Notes: a model not told the origin generated them from the letters alone. Shown: positions 16,146 to 25,599, counted from the first letter of the stretch. The stretch is DNA of 42,294 bases from Bacteroidota bacterium (GCA_026390935.1 JAPLEZ010000104.1:1-42294), one strand, 5' to 3'. A program made the numbers and translations.

Positions 16146-16829
16146 TTATATATTGAGCAAAGGAACGCCATTGGTATCATGCGTAAGCGCGTAGCTCATC
16201 CAATCAAAGAAGGGACGCATCGCTTTAAAAGCTTCGTTTATTTTTTTAGGAAAATCTTTGCTCATCACTTCTTCATCAGAAAATTCACAACTGATTAGAA
16301 ACTGTTTGAATTGCAGTAAATCCAAAGCAGTGTCTTCTTTATCAAAACCTTTAGGAACTGTTTTTAACTTGTCGCCATGCAACTCGCCAAAAAAGTCTTT
16401 AAAGTTTTTGCTGGAGATAATTTTTCTGAATCCCTTTTCATCAGCTGCAATGGCGTGACGAATGAGATTTAAATCGGCAGGTACCGGACCCCAAAATCCT
16501 CCTCCAACAAAGGAAGCTCCAGGCTGAATGTGAAAGTAATATCCACCTCTCAATTGTTTGGTAGCACGCTGAAATCCGCCACCCCAATGGTTTTTATAAG
16601 GGGATTTATCTTTTGAAAAACGAACGTCGCGGTAAATTCTCATTACTGATTTTTTACCCGATTCGTTTTCAATTTTATCGTGTTTGCTCATTAGCGACAA
16701 TACTTCATCGGCCACTGCAACTACTTCTTGTAAATGCGCCTCGTATTCTTTTTTATGTTCAGTGAACCATTCTCTGTTGTTGTTTTTAGAAAGGTCTTTT
16801 AAAAATTTGAGGTTGGCTTTGGTGATCAT
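16146..16829 (-). CDS. DUF2461 family protein
   Basis: From ATG 16829 the protein is 227 residues and begins MITKANLKFLKDLSKNNNRE, then WFTEHKKEYE, the hallmark of the DUF2461/TIGR02453 family, followed by KKSVMRIYRDVRFSKDKSPYKNHWGG and GGYYFHIQPGASFVGGGFWGP. The function of the family is unknown. A longer frame starting at 16901 exists, but its extra 24 residues are not family-like and would overlap the divergent kinase gene, so the internal ATG is preferred. No operon partner is apparent; the phosphoesterase gene lies 252 nt downstream on the same strand. Confidence 0.92.
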   Translation of the reverse strand: MITKANLKFLKDLSKNNNREWFTEHKKEYEAHLQEVVAVADEVLSLMSKHDKIENESGKKSVMRIYRDVRFSKDKSPYKNHWGGGFQRATKQLRGGYYFHIQPGASFVGGGFWGPVPADLNLIRHAIAADEKGFRKIISSKNFKDFFGELHGDKLKTVPKGFDKEDTALDLLQFKQFLISCEFSDEEVMSKDFPKKINEAFKAMRPFFDWMSYALTHDTNGVPLLNI

Positions 16830-16899
16830 AAAATGGATTTTTTTACAAGATAAAAATATTGCGTCGTATTTCAGTAACTTGCGGCCACAACAAATAGCC

Positions 16900-18198
16900 A
16901 TGCATACACTTCAGCAAATACAGTCGGGAGAACTCAAAGGAATTCAGCGTTTACAGCTTTCTTGCGGATTATCAGATTTTCCTGTGGAGATATTTTCCTT
17001 GGCCGATTCTCTGGAGATTTTAGATTTATCGGGGAATAAACTATCGGAATTGCCCAACGATTTACATCGCTTAAAAAAACTCAAAATTTTGTTTCTGGCG
17101 AACAATGAGTTTACTGAATTCCCATCAACGTTGGCCAATATTCCATCATTGACGATGATAGGGTTCAAGTCGAATAAAATTACAAAGGTTCCCGAAAATG
17201 CATTTCCACCGCATTTGCGCTGGCTGATATTAACTGATAATAAAATAAAGCAATTACCTGTAAGTATTGGCAAATGCACTAAGCTTCAAAAGTGTGCTTT
17301 GGCGGGCAATGAGCTGGAAGGACTTCCTGAAGAAATGGCTGCATGCACCAATCTTGAATTGCTGCGCATCTCAGCCAATAAAATAAAAGTATTTCCTGAA
17401 TGGCTGTTGTCGTTACCTCGTTTGTCGTGGATCGCTTATTCTGGAAATCCTTGCAGTCATCAAGTGTCATTGAAAGATGAGTTGAATGAAATGGACTGGC
17501 AGGAATTCGAAATTCAACATCAATTGGGTGAAGGAGCTTCGGGATTTATTTCCAAAGCCCATTGGTCGACACAGAATAAAGCCGTTGCAGTAAAAGTTTT
17601 TAAGGGCGCAGTGACCAGCGATGGTTTGCCCGAGGATGAAATGAATACTTGTCTGGCAGCAGGATCTCATGAAAATTTGGTGAAGGTGTTGGGTAGAATT
17701 TCCAATCATCCACAGCAAAAACAAGCTTTGGTGATGGAGTTGATTCCAGCGGATTACCGCAATTTGGGCGGACCACCGAGTTTGGAAACTTGCTCTCGCG
17801 ATGTGTTTCCTTCTGGAACAATTTTTTCGTTAAACGATGTTCTTGAAATTGCCAATGGCGTTGCTTCACTTTGTGTGCACTTGCACCAAAGAGGAATAAT
17901 GCACGGCGATTTATATGCGCACAACACTTTGGTGAATGACGCAGCGCACGCTTTGCTGGGCGATTTTGGTGCGGCAACTTTTTACGATTTACACCTTCAA
18001 ACCGCTCCTTTTAATGAGCGCATTGAAGTTCGCGCTTTTGGCTGCTTGTTGGAAGATTTGTTGAATCATACTAAAGAAACCAACCTCGATTTGTTTCAAT
18101 TGAAAGAAGATTGCATGCAGGAAAATGTAGTGAATCGACCGGATTTTGTCGAAATTTGCGAGCGGATTCGGATATTAAAAATTAAAGGCAATGCGTAA
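16900..18198 (+). CDS. Leucine-rich-repeat protein kinase fusion
   Basis: From ATG 16900 the protein is 432 residues. Residues 15-190 are about seven leucine-rich repeats (LEILDLSGNKLSELPNDLHR, LKILFLANNEFTEFP). Residues 205-430 form a compact protein-kinase domain: glycine loop LGEGASGFISKA (near 208), lysine in AVAVKVFKG, catalytic loop HGDLYAHN (His335) and DFG in LGDFGAATF (Asp355). The catalytic Asp, Asn and DFG are kept, with HGD in place of HRD, so activity is likely. No signal peptide or membrane segment is visible, so it should be cytoplasmic. It overlaps the next gene by 8 nt (ATGCGTAA), implying coupled translation with a secreted DUF2625 protein. An upstream in-frame extension to 16684 runs through the divergent gene and is rejected. 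Confidence 0.92.
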   Translation: MHTLQQIQSGELKGIQRLQLSCGLSDFPVEIFSLADSLEILDLSGNKLSELPNDLHRLKKLKILFLANNEFTEFPSTLANIPSLTMIGFKSNKITKVPENAFPPHLRWLILTDNKIKQLPVSIGKCTKLQKCALAGNELEGLPEEMAACTNLELLRISANKIKVFPEWLLSLPRLSWIAYSGNPCSHQVSLKDELNEMDWQEFEIQHQLGEGASGFISKAHWSTQNKAVAVKVFKGAVTSDGLPEDEMNTCLAAGSHENLVKVLGRISNHPQQKQALVMELIPADYRNLGGPPSLETCSRDVFPSGTIFSLNDVLEIANGVASLCVHLHQRGIMHGDLYAHNTLVNDAAHALLGDFGAATFYDLHLQTAPFNERIEVRAFGCLLEDLLNHTKETNLDLFQLKEDCMQENVVNRPDFVEICERIRILKIKGNA

Positions 18199-18919
18199 AT
18201 TATTATTGATATCATTGATTGTTTTATTTCCTGTTTGTGCTTTAAAAGCGCAAACAACTGACATGAAACCATTATCATCGTTAATAAATACTGTTGAACC
18301 AGCATGGACGGATTTTTTGCAACAGTGGATCAAAGAAGCAAAAAATCATGTTGAAGTCTTGCCAAAAGATAAAGTGAAAGCTGATAGTGCTTTGTATAAA
18401 GCGCAGGTTACCACCCGATCCCCAATGGGAGCTGTAATTTATGAAACAGGTGGAATACTAGTGGATCACGGATGGATCAGGATTTTAGGATCAGGATCAA
18501 AAAAACTGGATAGAAATTTAATGGATTGGAATAAAGGAAAGACTTATTCAAAATTGGGAGAGCAACTTCCATACTTATTGATTGCTGATGACGTTTTAGG
18601 TGGTTTTTTTGCAATTAATGCAGGTGGTGTAGATAAAAATGAAATAGGGAAAGTATTTTATTTTGCGCCTGACAATCTCACATGGACTACCACAGGTTTG
18701 AATTATACCGATTTTTTAAATTTTTGTTTTTCAGGAAATATCAAACAGTTTTATGAAACGCTGTATTGGATAGGTTGGGAGAATGATATTAAATTAATTG
18801 ATGGGAATATGGGTTACTCTTGCTTTCCATATTTATACACTGTTGAAGGAAGAGATATTAATAAAGTAAGTAGAAAGGCTGTTTCTATTCAGGAGTTGTG
18901 GGATTTGAATCGTAAATAA
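18191..18919 (+). CDS. Secreted DUF2625 family protein
   Basis: The 242-residue protein has a signal peptide (MRKLLLISLIVLFPVCALKA, cleavage after the Ala) and a body matching DUF2625: LINTVEPAWTDFLQQWI, GGILVDHGWIRILGSG, LLIADDVLGGFFAINAGG and VFYFAPDNLTWTTTGLNYTDFL. Function unknown; cytoplasmic family members occur in other bacteria without the signal peptide, so the periplasmic version here is a variant. It starts inside the end of the LRR-kinase gene and is followed 6 nt later by an LprI-like secreted protein. Confidence 0.85.
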   Translation: MRKLLLISLIVLFPVCALKAQTTDMKPLSSLINTVEPAWTDFLQQWIKEAKNHVEVLPKDKVKADSALYKAQVTTRSPMGAVIYETGGILVDHGWIRILGSGSKKLDRNLMDWNKGKTYSKLGEQLPYLLIADDVLGGFFAINAGGVDKNEIGKVFYFAPDNLTWTTTGLNYTDFLNFCFSGNIKQFYETLYWIGWENDIKLIDGNMGYSCFPYLYTVEGRDINKVSRKAVSIQELWDLNRK

Positions 18920-18925
18920 AATACA

Positions 18926-19459
18926 ATGAAATTTATACTTCTCATTTTGGTTTTCACCTCAAGTTCTTTATCAGCTCAACAAGAATTAACTCCACAAATA
19001 TTAGAGCGCATAAAAGTTGACGTTGAAAAAGAAGTTGTGCTTTATAAAAAGGCACTTGAAAAACAAGAATTAACCATTGATGAAATTGAATTTTCAGTGG
19101 ATACTTTTAGAATTGCACACATCGTTTCAAATCGAATGGATATTGATTTTACTACTACGGGAATGAATATTACGATCAGTGAGATGACAAAAGAATATGA
19201 TAAATTAATGAATAAGTACTACAACAAATTATTGAAGGGTTTAAACACTGAAGACAAAAAGACATTAATTGCTGCACAAAAAGCGTGGTTAGTATATCGC
19301 GATGCTGAAGAAAAATTAATTTGGACTATGAGAAATGAGGAGTATTCAGGTGGAGGAACGATGCAATCAAATATTGCAGCAGGAAGGTATTCAGATCTTA
19401 TTGTACAAAGAACATTGGAGATCTTTAAATATTATAACTTTAGTATCATAAATAAATAA
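18926..19459 (+). CDS. Secreted LprI/DUF1311-like protein
   Basis: The 177-residue protein has a signal peptide (MKFILLILVFTSSSLSA, then QQ) and near its end the LprI pattern LIAAQKAWLVYRDAEEKLIW (near residue 111) plus GGGTMQSNIAAGRYSDLIVQRTLEI. LprI-type domains were described as lysozyme inhibitors, but most members have no tested function. The usual cysteine after YRDAE is replaced here (Glu-Lys), so the disulfide of classic members is missing. It is co-directional with DUF2625 and miaE, with gaps of 5-6 nt. Confidence 0.75.
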   Translation: MKFILLILVFTSSSLSAQQELTPQILERIKVDVEKEVVLYKKALEKQELTIDEIEFSVDTFRIAHIVSNRMDIDFTTTGMNITISEMTKEYDKLMNKYYNKLLKGLNTEDKKTLIAAQKAWLVYRDAEEKLIWTMRNEEYSGGGTMQSNIAAGRYSDLIVQRTLEIFKYYNFSIINK

Positions 19460-19464
19460 CTAAT

Positions 19465-20046
19465 ATGCTAGGCCTCAAACTTCCAACCGATCCCCGCTGG
19501 GTAAATATTGTAGAAAGCAATATTGAAGAAATTTTAACGGATCATGCCTGGTGTGAGCAGAAGGCTGCAACAAACGCAATCACGCTAGTGACGTACAATC
19601 CGGAGCTTACTGATATGGTGACCGATTTGCTCGCTTTAGCAAAAGAAGAGCTCACACATTTTGAAATGGTGCATGAAATCATCAAAGCTCGAGGCTTAAA
19701 ATTGGGCAGAGAACGTAAAGACGATTACGTCAACGAGTTGTATAAATTCATGAAAAAGGGTGGAAGCAGAAACGAGCAATTGGTGAATCGTTTGCTGTTT
19801 GCAGCAATGATAGAAGCCCGAAGCTGCGAGCGATTCAGAGTGTTGTCGGAAAATATTAAGGATCCCGAATTGGCGAAATTCTACCATGAATTAATGGTTA
19901 GTGAAGCCACGCATTATACTATGTTTTTAGGATACGCGAGAAAATACGCTACTGATGTGGACGTGAATCAACGCTGGAAAGAGTGGTTGGAAGCTGAAGC
20001 AGCCATCATATCCAGCTACGGAAAAGAAGAAAGAATACATGGATAA
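19465..20046 (+). CDS. miaE: tRNA 2-methylthio-N6-isopentenyladenosine hydroxylase
   Basis: The 193-residue protein is a ferritin-like diiron monooxygenase that hydroxylates ms2i6A at tRNA position 37. The start MLGLKLPTDPRWVNI and the iron-binding helices are typical: EEILTDHAWCEQKAA, LAKEELTHFEMVHEII (Glu-x2-His), AMIEARSCERFRVL and MVSEATHYTMFLGYA (Glu-x2-His). Length agrees with the family (about 190-270). The stop overlaps the following glycosyltransferase start by 8 nt (ATGGATAA), so the two are translationally coupled, although a functional link is not obvious. The partner genes miaA and miaB are not in the window. Confidence 0.95.
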   Translation: MLGLKLPTDPRWVNIVESNIEEILTDHAWCEQKAATNAITLVTYNPELTDMVTDLLALAKEELTHFEMVHEIIKARGLKLGRERKDDYVNELYKFMKKGGSRNEQLVNRLLFAAMIEARSCERFRVLSENIKDPELAKFYHELMVSEATHYTMFLGYARKYATDVDVNQRWKEWLEAEAAIISSYGKEERIHG

Positions 20047-21271
20047 GAAACATGTTTTGTTCATTGGTTCAGTATGGCCCGAGCCCAATTCATCGGCTGG
20101 AGGCATTAGAATGATGCAACTCATTCGTTTGTTTTTGTCGCGAAATTTCAAAGTCATTTTTGCCAGCGTTGCTGCGGAAAACGAATTTTCTGCCGATTTA
20201 AAAGCACTGGGTGTTGAGAAAGCAATCATTGAATTGAATAAAGAAAGCTTTGATGTTTTTGTTAAAGATTTAAATCCTGCAATTGTCATTTTCGATCGAT
20301 TTATGGTGGAAGAGCAATTTGGTTGGAGAGTGGCAGAGGCTTGTCCGAATGCGCTGCGAATCATTGAAACTATCGACTTGCATTGTGTACGTGTTTCTCG
20401 TCAGCAGGCCTTAAAAACAGGGGAGGAGCTGAATGCGGTTTTATTGATAAATGATATTTCGAAGCGCGAAATTGCCGCGATTTACCGATCTGATTTGTCG
20501 CTAATCATTTCTGAAGCTGAAGTTGAAATTTTGCAAAACGCATTCAAACTCAATAAGGAGCTCATTTTCTATTTGCCTTTTTTGTTGGAAGAAGCAATTG
20601 ATAAAAACCTCCCAACTTTTGAAAATCGCAAAAACTTTGTCACCATCGGTAATTTCAAACATGAACCCAACTGGGATTCGGTGCGCTATTTAAAAGAAAA
20701 TATATGGCCCTTGATTCGTGAAAAAATGCCAGATGCGCAATTGCATATTTATGGTTCTTATAGTAGCGAAAAAGTAACACAGCTGCACAATCCCAAAGAA
20801 GGGTTTCACATTATGGGCAGAGCTGAAAATGCAGAATTAGTGATGAAAGATGCTCGTGTGTGTTTGGCTCCATTGAGGTTTGGTGCAGGTATTAAAGGGA
20901 AATTGTCGCAGGCCATGTTGTGCGGAACGCCAAGCGTAACAACAAGTGTAGGGGCAGAGGGTATGCATGGTAATTTTGAATGGAATGGAATTATAGCGGA
21001 TGAGCCTGAAGTTTTTGCTTCTGCCGCAGTGAAATTGTACAATGACAAAACGCTGTGGGAACAAGCTCAGAACAATGGTTTTACGTTAATCAATGAACGT
21101 TATACTGATAGAAAAGAGGAGTTGAGTTTGCTTCGTCGCATTGAAGTGATTCAACAAAATTTAGACTTGCATCGCGAAAAAAATTTTATTGGCTCAATGC
21201 TTACACACCATACAATGCAAAGCTCAAAGTTCCTGTCTAAATGGATACAGGAGAAGAATAAAGTTTCGTAA
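20039..21271 (+). CDS. Glycosyltransferase, GT-B fold
   Basis: The 410-residue protein begins KKHVLFIGSVWPEPNSSAGG and has an N-terminal half with VIFDRFMVEEQFGWRV and TIDLHCVRVSRQQAL. The C-terminal half has FVTIGNFKHEPNWDSVRYLK, ISGS-like HIYGSYSS and APLRFGAGIKGKLSQAMLCG, with GTPSVTTSVGAEGM as the donor-binding end. The pattern is that of GT4-like proteins of Bacteroidota. The sugar and acceptor are unknown. It lies outside the main glycan cluster, coupled to miaE. Confidence 0.85.
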   Translation: MDKKHVLFIGSVWPEPNSSAGGIRMMQLIRLFLSRNFKVIFASVAAENEFSADLKALGVEKAIIELNKESFDVFVKDLNPAIVIFDRFMVEEQFGWRVAEACPNALRIIETIDLHCVRVSRQQALKTGEELNAVLLINDISKREIAAIYRSDLSLIISEAEVEILQNAFKLNKELIFYLPFLLEEAIDKNLPTFENRKNFVTIGNFKHEPNWDSVRYLKENIWPLIREKMPDAQLHIYGSYSSEKVTQLHNPKEGFHIMGRAENAELVMKDARVCLAPLRFGAGIKGKLSQAMLCGTPSVTTSVGAEGMHGNFEWNGIIADEPEVFASAAVKLYNDKTLWEQAQNNGFTLINERYTDRKEELSLLRRIEVIQQNLDLHREKNFIGSMLTHHTMQSSKFLSKWIQEKNKVS

Positions 21272-21293
21272 ATTCACCCGAAAATACCCCCCT

Positions 21294-22079
21294 ATGATTA
21301 AACTGATAATGGCCGATATGGACGGCACGCTATTGGACGATAGCAAGAGTTTGAGCCATAATTTCTGGGAAATTGAAGAAAAGCTTGCCGAAAAAGGAAT
21401 TCTTTTTGCCGTGGCCAGCGGAAGACAGTTTTACAACCTCATTGAAAAATTTGATAAAATTAAGGACCGCATGCTTTTTTTAGCTGAAAACGGGACTTAC
21501 GTATATTACAAGGGAAAGGAAATTCATGTTAATCCTTTAGATAGAGTATCGGCTCATAAATTTTTGAATATCGGCAGAGCGATCGAAGGCGTCAATCTTA
21601 TTTTGTGCGGAAAAAATTCAGCTTATGTGGAATCCAGCGATTCGAAATTTTTAGCTGAAGCTCGACAGTTCTACAAAAGAATTAAAACCGTTAACGATTT
21701 AACTGAAGTGGATGACGATATTTTAAAAGTGACGATTTGCGATTTTAAAGGAGCAGAAAAAAATGCCTACCACCATTTTAAAGAATTTGAAAAGGACTAC
21801 AAAGTTGCAGTGGCTGGTAAAATTTGGCTCGATATGACGCATGTCACTGCCAACAAAGGAACAGCCATTCGAAAAATTCAAAACGATTTTGGTATTTCTT
21901 TCGATGAAACCATGGTGTTTGGTGATTTTTTAAACGACATGGAAATGATGCAATCGGCAAAACACAGTTACGCCATGAAAAATGCACATCCCGAAATCAT
22001 AAAAGCTTCTGCTTTCGTTACTCAATTTGACAACAATAACAATGGGGTAATGGAAACAATTAGCCGACTTTGCCTTTAA
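21294..22079 (+). CDS. HAD-superfamily hydrolase, Cof type
   Basis: From ATG 21294 the protein is 261 residues and begins MIKLIMADMDGTLLDDSKS, the HAD catalytic motif I with nucleophile Asp8 and acid/base Asp10. A cap of the C2 (Cof) type follows, then NKGTAIRKIQNDFGI (motif III Lys) and MVFGDFLNDMEMMQSA (motif IV). Cof-type enzymes dephosphorylate sugar phosphates and flavin or pyridoxal phosphates; the substrate here is unknown. A longer frame starting at 21189 overlaps the previous gene by 83 nt and its added residues are not HAD-like, so the ATG at the conserved motif is chosen. Confidence 0.92.
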   Translation: MIKLIMADMDGTLLDDSKSLSHNFWEIEEKLAEKGILFAVASGRQFYNLIEKFDKIKDRMLFLAENGTYVYYKGKEIHVNPLDRVSAHKFLNIGRAIEGVNLILCGKNSAYVESSDSKFLAEARQFYKRIKTVNDLTEVDDDILKVTICDFKGAEKNAYHHFKEFEKDYKVAVAGKIWLDMTHVTANKGTAIRKIQNDFGISFDETMVFGDFLNDMEMMQSAKHSYAMKNAHPEIIKASAFVTQFDNNNNGVMETISRLCL

Positions 22080-22165
22080 GTAACAATTGATTTTTTACTA
22101 TTAATCCTTGTTTTTTTTAAGTAAATTTCTCTATTTACATTACTTTAGGCTTATTAAACACAACT

Positions 22166-24643
22166 ATGAGAATAATTGCCATTTTGTTTCTTACCGTAAC
22201 GCTGCAGTTGGGAGCGCAGGATTTTACCGTTAAACAGTATCTCGTAAAAGACGGATTGAGTGCCAACTTAATTGAATGTCTCGGTCAGGATTCCACCGGA
22301 TTTATATGGGTGGGGGCTAAAAACGGACTCAATAAATTTGATGGAAAAAAGTTTCAGAAAGGAAGAATCGTTGCTCTGGATAAATCTTTCGTTTATAGCA
22401 AAGGGATTTTCGCATTTTGTTTGGATAAAAAGGGCAATTTTTGGGCAGGTACAGATGGCTTGGGATTAGTGAAGTACAATTACGAGAAAGATGTTTTTGA
22501 ACAGTTGTCGGTTTTTACTGATCCCGATATCAATATTGAAAGAAAGGTCATCTTAAATGTCAATGAAGATAAAGCTGGAAATCTTTGGGTAACCACACCT
22601 CATGCTGTGGGAGTATTCAATCCGGTAGAAAATAAAATAATTTGGCATCATGATTTTACGAAAGCGGTTAATAAGGAAATAGCTTATTGCAGTACTTTGC
22701 ATATCGACAAACAAGGCAATAAATGGCTGGGCTTGAAAAAGGGTGCAGGTTTGTTTAAGTACGATGATCAGGCACGAGCCTTTGCTCAATTTACTTTTAC
22801 AATAGCGAATGCACCAGGTTTAAAATTAAACATCAAAGACATCGAGCAAATCAACGATAGTACGCTTGCCTTAGCCAATGAAGGTGAAGGATTGGTTTTG
22901 CTCAATATTAATACCAGTCAGGCATATCGCCTTAGTCATATTGCAGGTGATGTTTTTTCTTTGAGTGCTAATTTCGTTTTTAGCTTACATAGCAGAAACG
23001 ACAGTACTTTACTGGTTGGAACGATCAATGGCGGATTGCAAGAGTTTAACACGACAACAAAACTTTTTCATTCGGTTTCTTTAGTGCCAAATGCCAATGA
23101 AAATGGTAAAATTTCTATTTCAGGATTCTGGAAAGATGATCAAGGAAATATTTGGTTGGGTACTCATAATGAAGGGATTTTTATCATTAAGAATTATCCT
23201 CCCGGAATTGTTTCAGTATCTCATAGCACGAGTTCCGGATTGGTTTTGTGTGATAAACCGGTGTCGGCTTTTTGCAGAGATAAGGCGAATAGAATTTGGG
23301 CAACTGTTGATGGCTGTGGTGTGAACTGTTATAACCCTGCTACCAAAACCTGGAAAAACTACAACATATCAAACGGTTTAAAAAGCAATGCTGTGGAAGC
23401 AATACAGGAACTTCCTGATGGAACTTTGTGGATGGCAACATGGGGTGGAGGTGTTGATGTGTTTGATCCTGCAACAGGAAAATTCACCAATTATTCTCCA
23501 GATGTTCCCGGAACGGTTTCTCATTACAATCTTAAATCTTTGTTTTTCGATGGTACTTATTTGTGGATCGGGACTTATGGTGATGGTGTAAATATTTATG
23601 ATTTTAAGAATAAACAATTTATCACTTCCAACAGCAACGGGAAAGCGCCTTTCAACTTAAAAACTCCTTTATGGATCAACAATATATTTAAGGATTCAAA
23701 AGGCTTTCTCTGGATATCTACAAGTACAGGCTTATTCATGTACGACAAGAAAAAACTGTATTCGTTTTTTAATGATCCAACAAAAAAGAATTCAATCATT
23801 TCCAATTATTCGGCTTGTGTAAGTGAAGATTTGTACCATGGTTTGTGGGTAGGAACAATGGAAGGTTTGTGTTTGTATAATTACACCAGTCGATCTTTCA
23901 TCGCCAACAATCAGCCCTTGTTAAAAGGGTCCATTAAAGGAATTACTTCTGATCGTAATGGCTTGCTGTGGATTTCTGTAAACAGCAATGTGGTGCAGTA
24001 TGATTCTCAAAAAGATAGTGTAATGGCGTTGCTTCAAAGTGTAAATCTTGATATGCCGACTTACACTGAAAATGGAGTGTTTTTCGACAAAACAACTGGT
24101 GATTTGTATTTTGGAAATTCAAAAGGATACACTACTGTTAATCCTGATTTCATTAAGACGGATACCAGAGGTTTGAAAATTATTTTCACATCGTTGACCA
24201 TCAATAACAGTGAGATTGATCCGTTTTTAGAGGATGAAAATGGTCTTGATAAACAACTGCATTTGGCGTCTTCTTTTGTTTTGGAACCTGATCAAAATAA
24301 TTTCGCAATTGATTTTACAGTGCTCGATCCATCAAACAGAAACCAGTATTTATACTTGTATAAACTGGAGGGGTTTGATAATAATTGGCAGAATGCAGGA
24401 GATGAAAGCAAGGCCTTTTATACCAATCTTGCTCCGGGAACTTATACTTTTTCGGTAAAGGCAACGAATATGGCCGGACAGGAAATTCTGACTTCTAAAA
24501 AAATTGAGATCAAAATTTTACCTCATTGGTATCAGGCTTTATGGTTTAAAATCACAGGAATTGCACTATTAGTTATTCTGTTTTTCGGTATAATTGAATG
24601 GAGAACAAGAAAGCTGAAAAAACAATACAGCAAAATTCCCTAA
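22166..24643 (+). CDS. Periplasmic propeller sensor (Reg_prop/Y_Y_Y) without output domain
   Basis: The 825-residue protein has a signal peptide (MRIIAILFLTVTLQLGAQ), about 12-14 Reg_prop repeats making a double beta-propeller (for example LGQDSTGFIWVGAKNGLNKF, DDQGNIWLGTHNEGIFII, DSKGFLWISTSTGLFMY), a Y_Y_Y domain (LYKLEGFDNNWQNAGDESKA, near residue 728) and one membrane helix (about 793-812). It stops ten or so residues later (RKLKKQYSKIP). In hybrid two-component systems of Bacteroidota this architecture continues into a histidine kinase, LytTR or HTH output; nothing of that kind follows in any frame before the terminator at 24685. It may act with a separate partner or be a truncated remnant. 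Confidence 0.88.
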   Translation: MRIIAILFLTVTLQLGAQDFTVKQYLVKDGLSANLIECLGQDSTGFIWVGAKNGLNKFDGKKFQKGRIVALDKSFVYSKGIFAFCLDKKGNFWAGTDGLGLVKYNYEKDVFEQLSVFTDPDINIERKVILNVNEDKAGNLWVTTPHAVGVFNPVENKIIWHHDFTKAVNKEIAYCSTLHIDKQGNKWLGLKKGAGLFKYDDQARAFAQFTFTIANAPGLKLNIKDIEQINDSTLALANEGEGLVLLNINTSQAYRLSHIAGDVFSLSANFVFSLHSRNDSTLLVGTINGGLQEFNTTTKLFHSVSLVPNANENGKISISGFWKDDQGNIWLGTHNEGIFIIKNYPPGIVSVSHSTSSGLVLCDKPVSAFCRDKANRIWATVDGCGVNCYNPATKTWKNYNISNGLKSNAVEAIQELPDGTLWMATWGGGVDVFDPATGKFTNYSPDVPGTVSHYNLKSLFFDGTYLWIGTYGDGVNIYDFKNKQFITSNSNGKAPFNLKTPLWINNIFKDSKGFLWISTSTGLFMYDKKKLYSFFNDPTKKNSIISNYSACVSEDLYHGLWVGTMEGLCLYNYTSRSFIANNQPLLKGSIKGITSDRNGLLWISVNSNVVQYDSQKDSVMALLQSVNLDMPTYTENGVFFDKTTGDLYFGNSKGYTTVNPDFIKTDTRGLKIIFTSLTINNSEIDPFLEDENGLDKQLHLASSFVLEPDQNNFAIDFTVLDPSNRNQYLYLYKLEGFDNNWQNAGDESKAFYTNLAPGTYTFSVKATNMAGQEILTSKKIEIKILPHWYQALWFKITGIALLVILFFGIIEWRTRKLKKQYSKIP

Positions 24644-24684
24644 AAGGGAGGAGGTGATTTTTACATTTTCTGAAAATTAAAACA

Positions 24685-24720
24685 TAAAAAAGTCCAGCAG
24701 TTTTCTGCGGGACTTTTTAT
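24685..24720. terminator. Bidirectional terminator between sensor and rpoD
   Basis: AAAAAAGTCCAGCAG, TTTT loop and CTGCGGGACTTTTT form a strong hairpin with A and T runs on both sides, in the gap between two convergent genes. Confidence 0.92.
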
Positions 24721-24735
24721 TGATGATTTATATGA

Positions 24736-25599
24736 TTACCCCAAATAGGTTTTCAATAATTTGCTTCTTGTGTTATTTTTCAAGCGTTTAATCGCTTTTT
24801 CTTTGATCTGGCGAACACGCTCTCTGGTTAAGTCAAATTTAGCGCCGATCTCTTCAAGACTGATTTCTCTGTATCCATCAATGCCATAAAACATTTTAAT
24901 CACTTCGCTTTCACGATCAGTTAATGTAGACAAGGATCTATTGATTTCAGCTCTCAAAGACTCAACGATCAGTTCTCTGTCGGCTTTTGGAGAATCTTCA
25001 TTCACCATCACGTCCAGTAAGCCATGATCTTCCCCATCTTGAAAAGGAGCGTCTACAGAAATGTGACGCGTATTCATGTGCAACACGTTAGATACTTCTT
25101 GCTCAGGTAAATCCAAGTGCTCAGATAATTCCTGTGCATTGGGTTCTCTTTCCAATTGTTGTTCTAATTGAGAAGCACCCTTGTTGATTTTGCTGATGGC
25201 GCCAATTTTATTCAAAGGCAAACGCACCATTCTTGATTGTTCAGAGATAGCTTGAATGATAGATTGACGAATCCACCATACCGCGTAGGAGATAAATTTA
25301 AAACCTCTCGTTTCATCAAATCTTCTAGCCGCTTTAATCAAACCTAAGTTTCCTTCATTGATCAAATCGGGTAAGGTCATACCTTGACCTTGGTATTGTT
25401 TTGCAACGGATACAACGAATCTTAGGTTGGCCTTGGTTAATTTTTCAAGGGCCGCCTGGTCCCCGTCTCTTATTTTTTGAGCCAGGATTACTTCTTCGTC
25501 AGCAGTAATCAAAGATTCTTTTCCTATTTCTTGCAAATATTTATCGAGAGTTATGCTATCTCTTTTGGTAATGGACTGGGTGATTTTTAGTTGTCTCAT
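24736..25599 (-). CDS. rpoD: Primary RNA polymerase sigma factor
   Basis: The 287-residue sigma-70 factor directs transcription from the TTTG / TANNTTTG promoters of this phylum. It lacks region 1.1 and the non-conserved insert, as is usual in Bacteroidota. Visible parts: region 1.2 ([22 protein letters not shown]), region 2 ([20 protein letters not shown], then [19 protein letters not shown]), region 3 ([15 protein letters not shown]) and region 4 ([35 protein letters not shown]). A TATATTTG box on the minus strand (25641-25634) lies about 35 nt upstream of the start codon; no clear -33 element is seen at normal spacing. Stop codon faces the terminator at 24685-24720. Confidence 0.97.
   Translation of the reverse strand: MRQLKITQSITKRDSITLDKYLQEIGKESLITADEEVILAQKIRDGDQAALEKLTKANLRFVVSVAKQYQGQGMTLPDLINEGNLGLIKAARRFDETRGFKFISYAVWWIRQSIIQAISEQSRMVRLPLNKIGAISKINKGASQLEQQLEREPNAQELSEHLDLPEQEVSNVLHMNTRHISVDAPFQDGEDHGLLDVMVNEDSPKADRELIVESLRAEINRSLSTLTDRESEVIKMFYGIDGYREISLEEIGAKFDLTRERVRQIKEKAIKRLKNNTRSKLLKTYLG

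Noticed and set aside
16684-16899. Longer N-terminus of the LRR-kinase reading back to 16684
   Set aside because: The added residues are antisense to the DUF2461 gene and low-complexity; ATG 16900 begins a normal LRR protein.
21189-21293. Earlier start of the HAD hydrolase
   Set aside because: It overlaps the glycosyltransferase by 83 nt and the catalytic motif begins seven residues after the ATG at 21294.
24644-24735. Frameshifted kinase or DNA-binding output after the propeller sensor
   Set aside because: Only about 40 nt separate the stop from the terminator and no frame encodes a recognisable piece.
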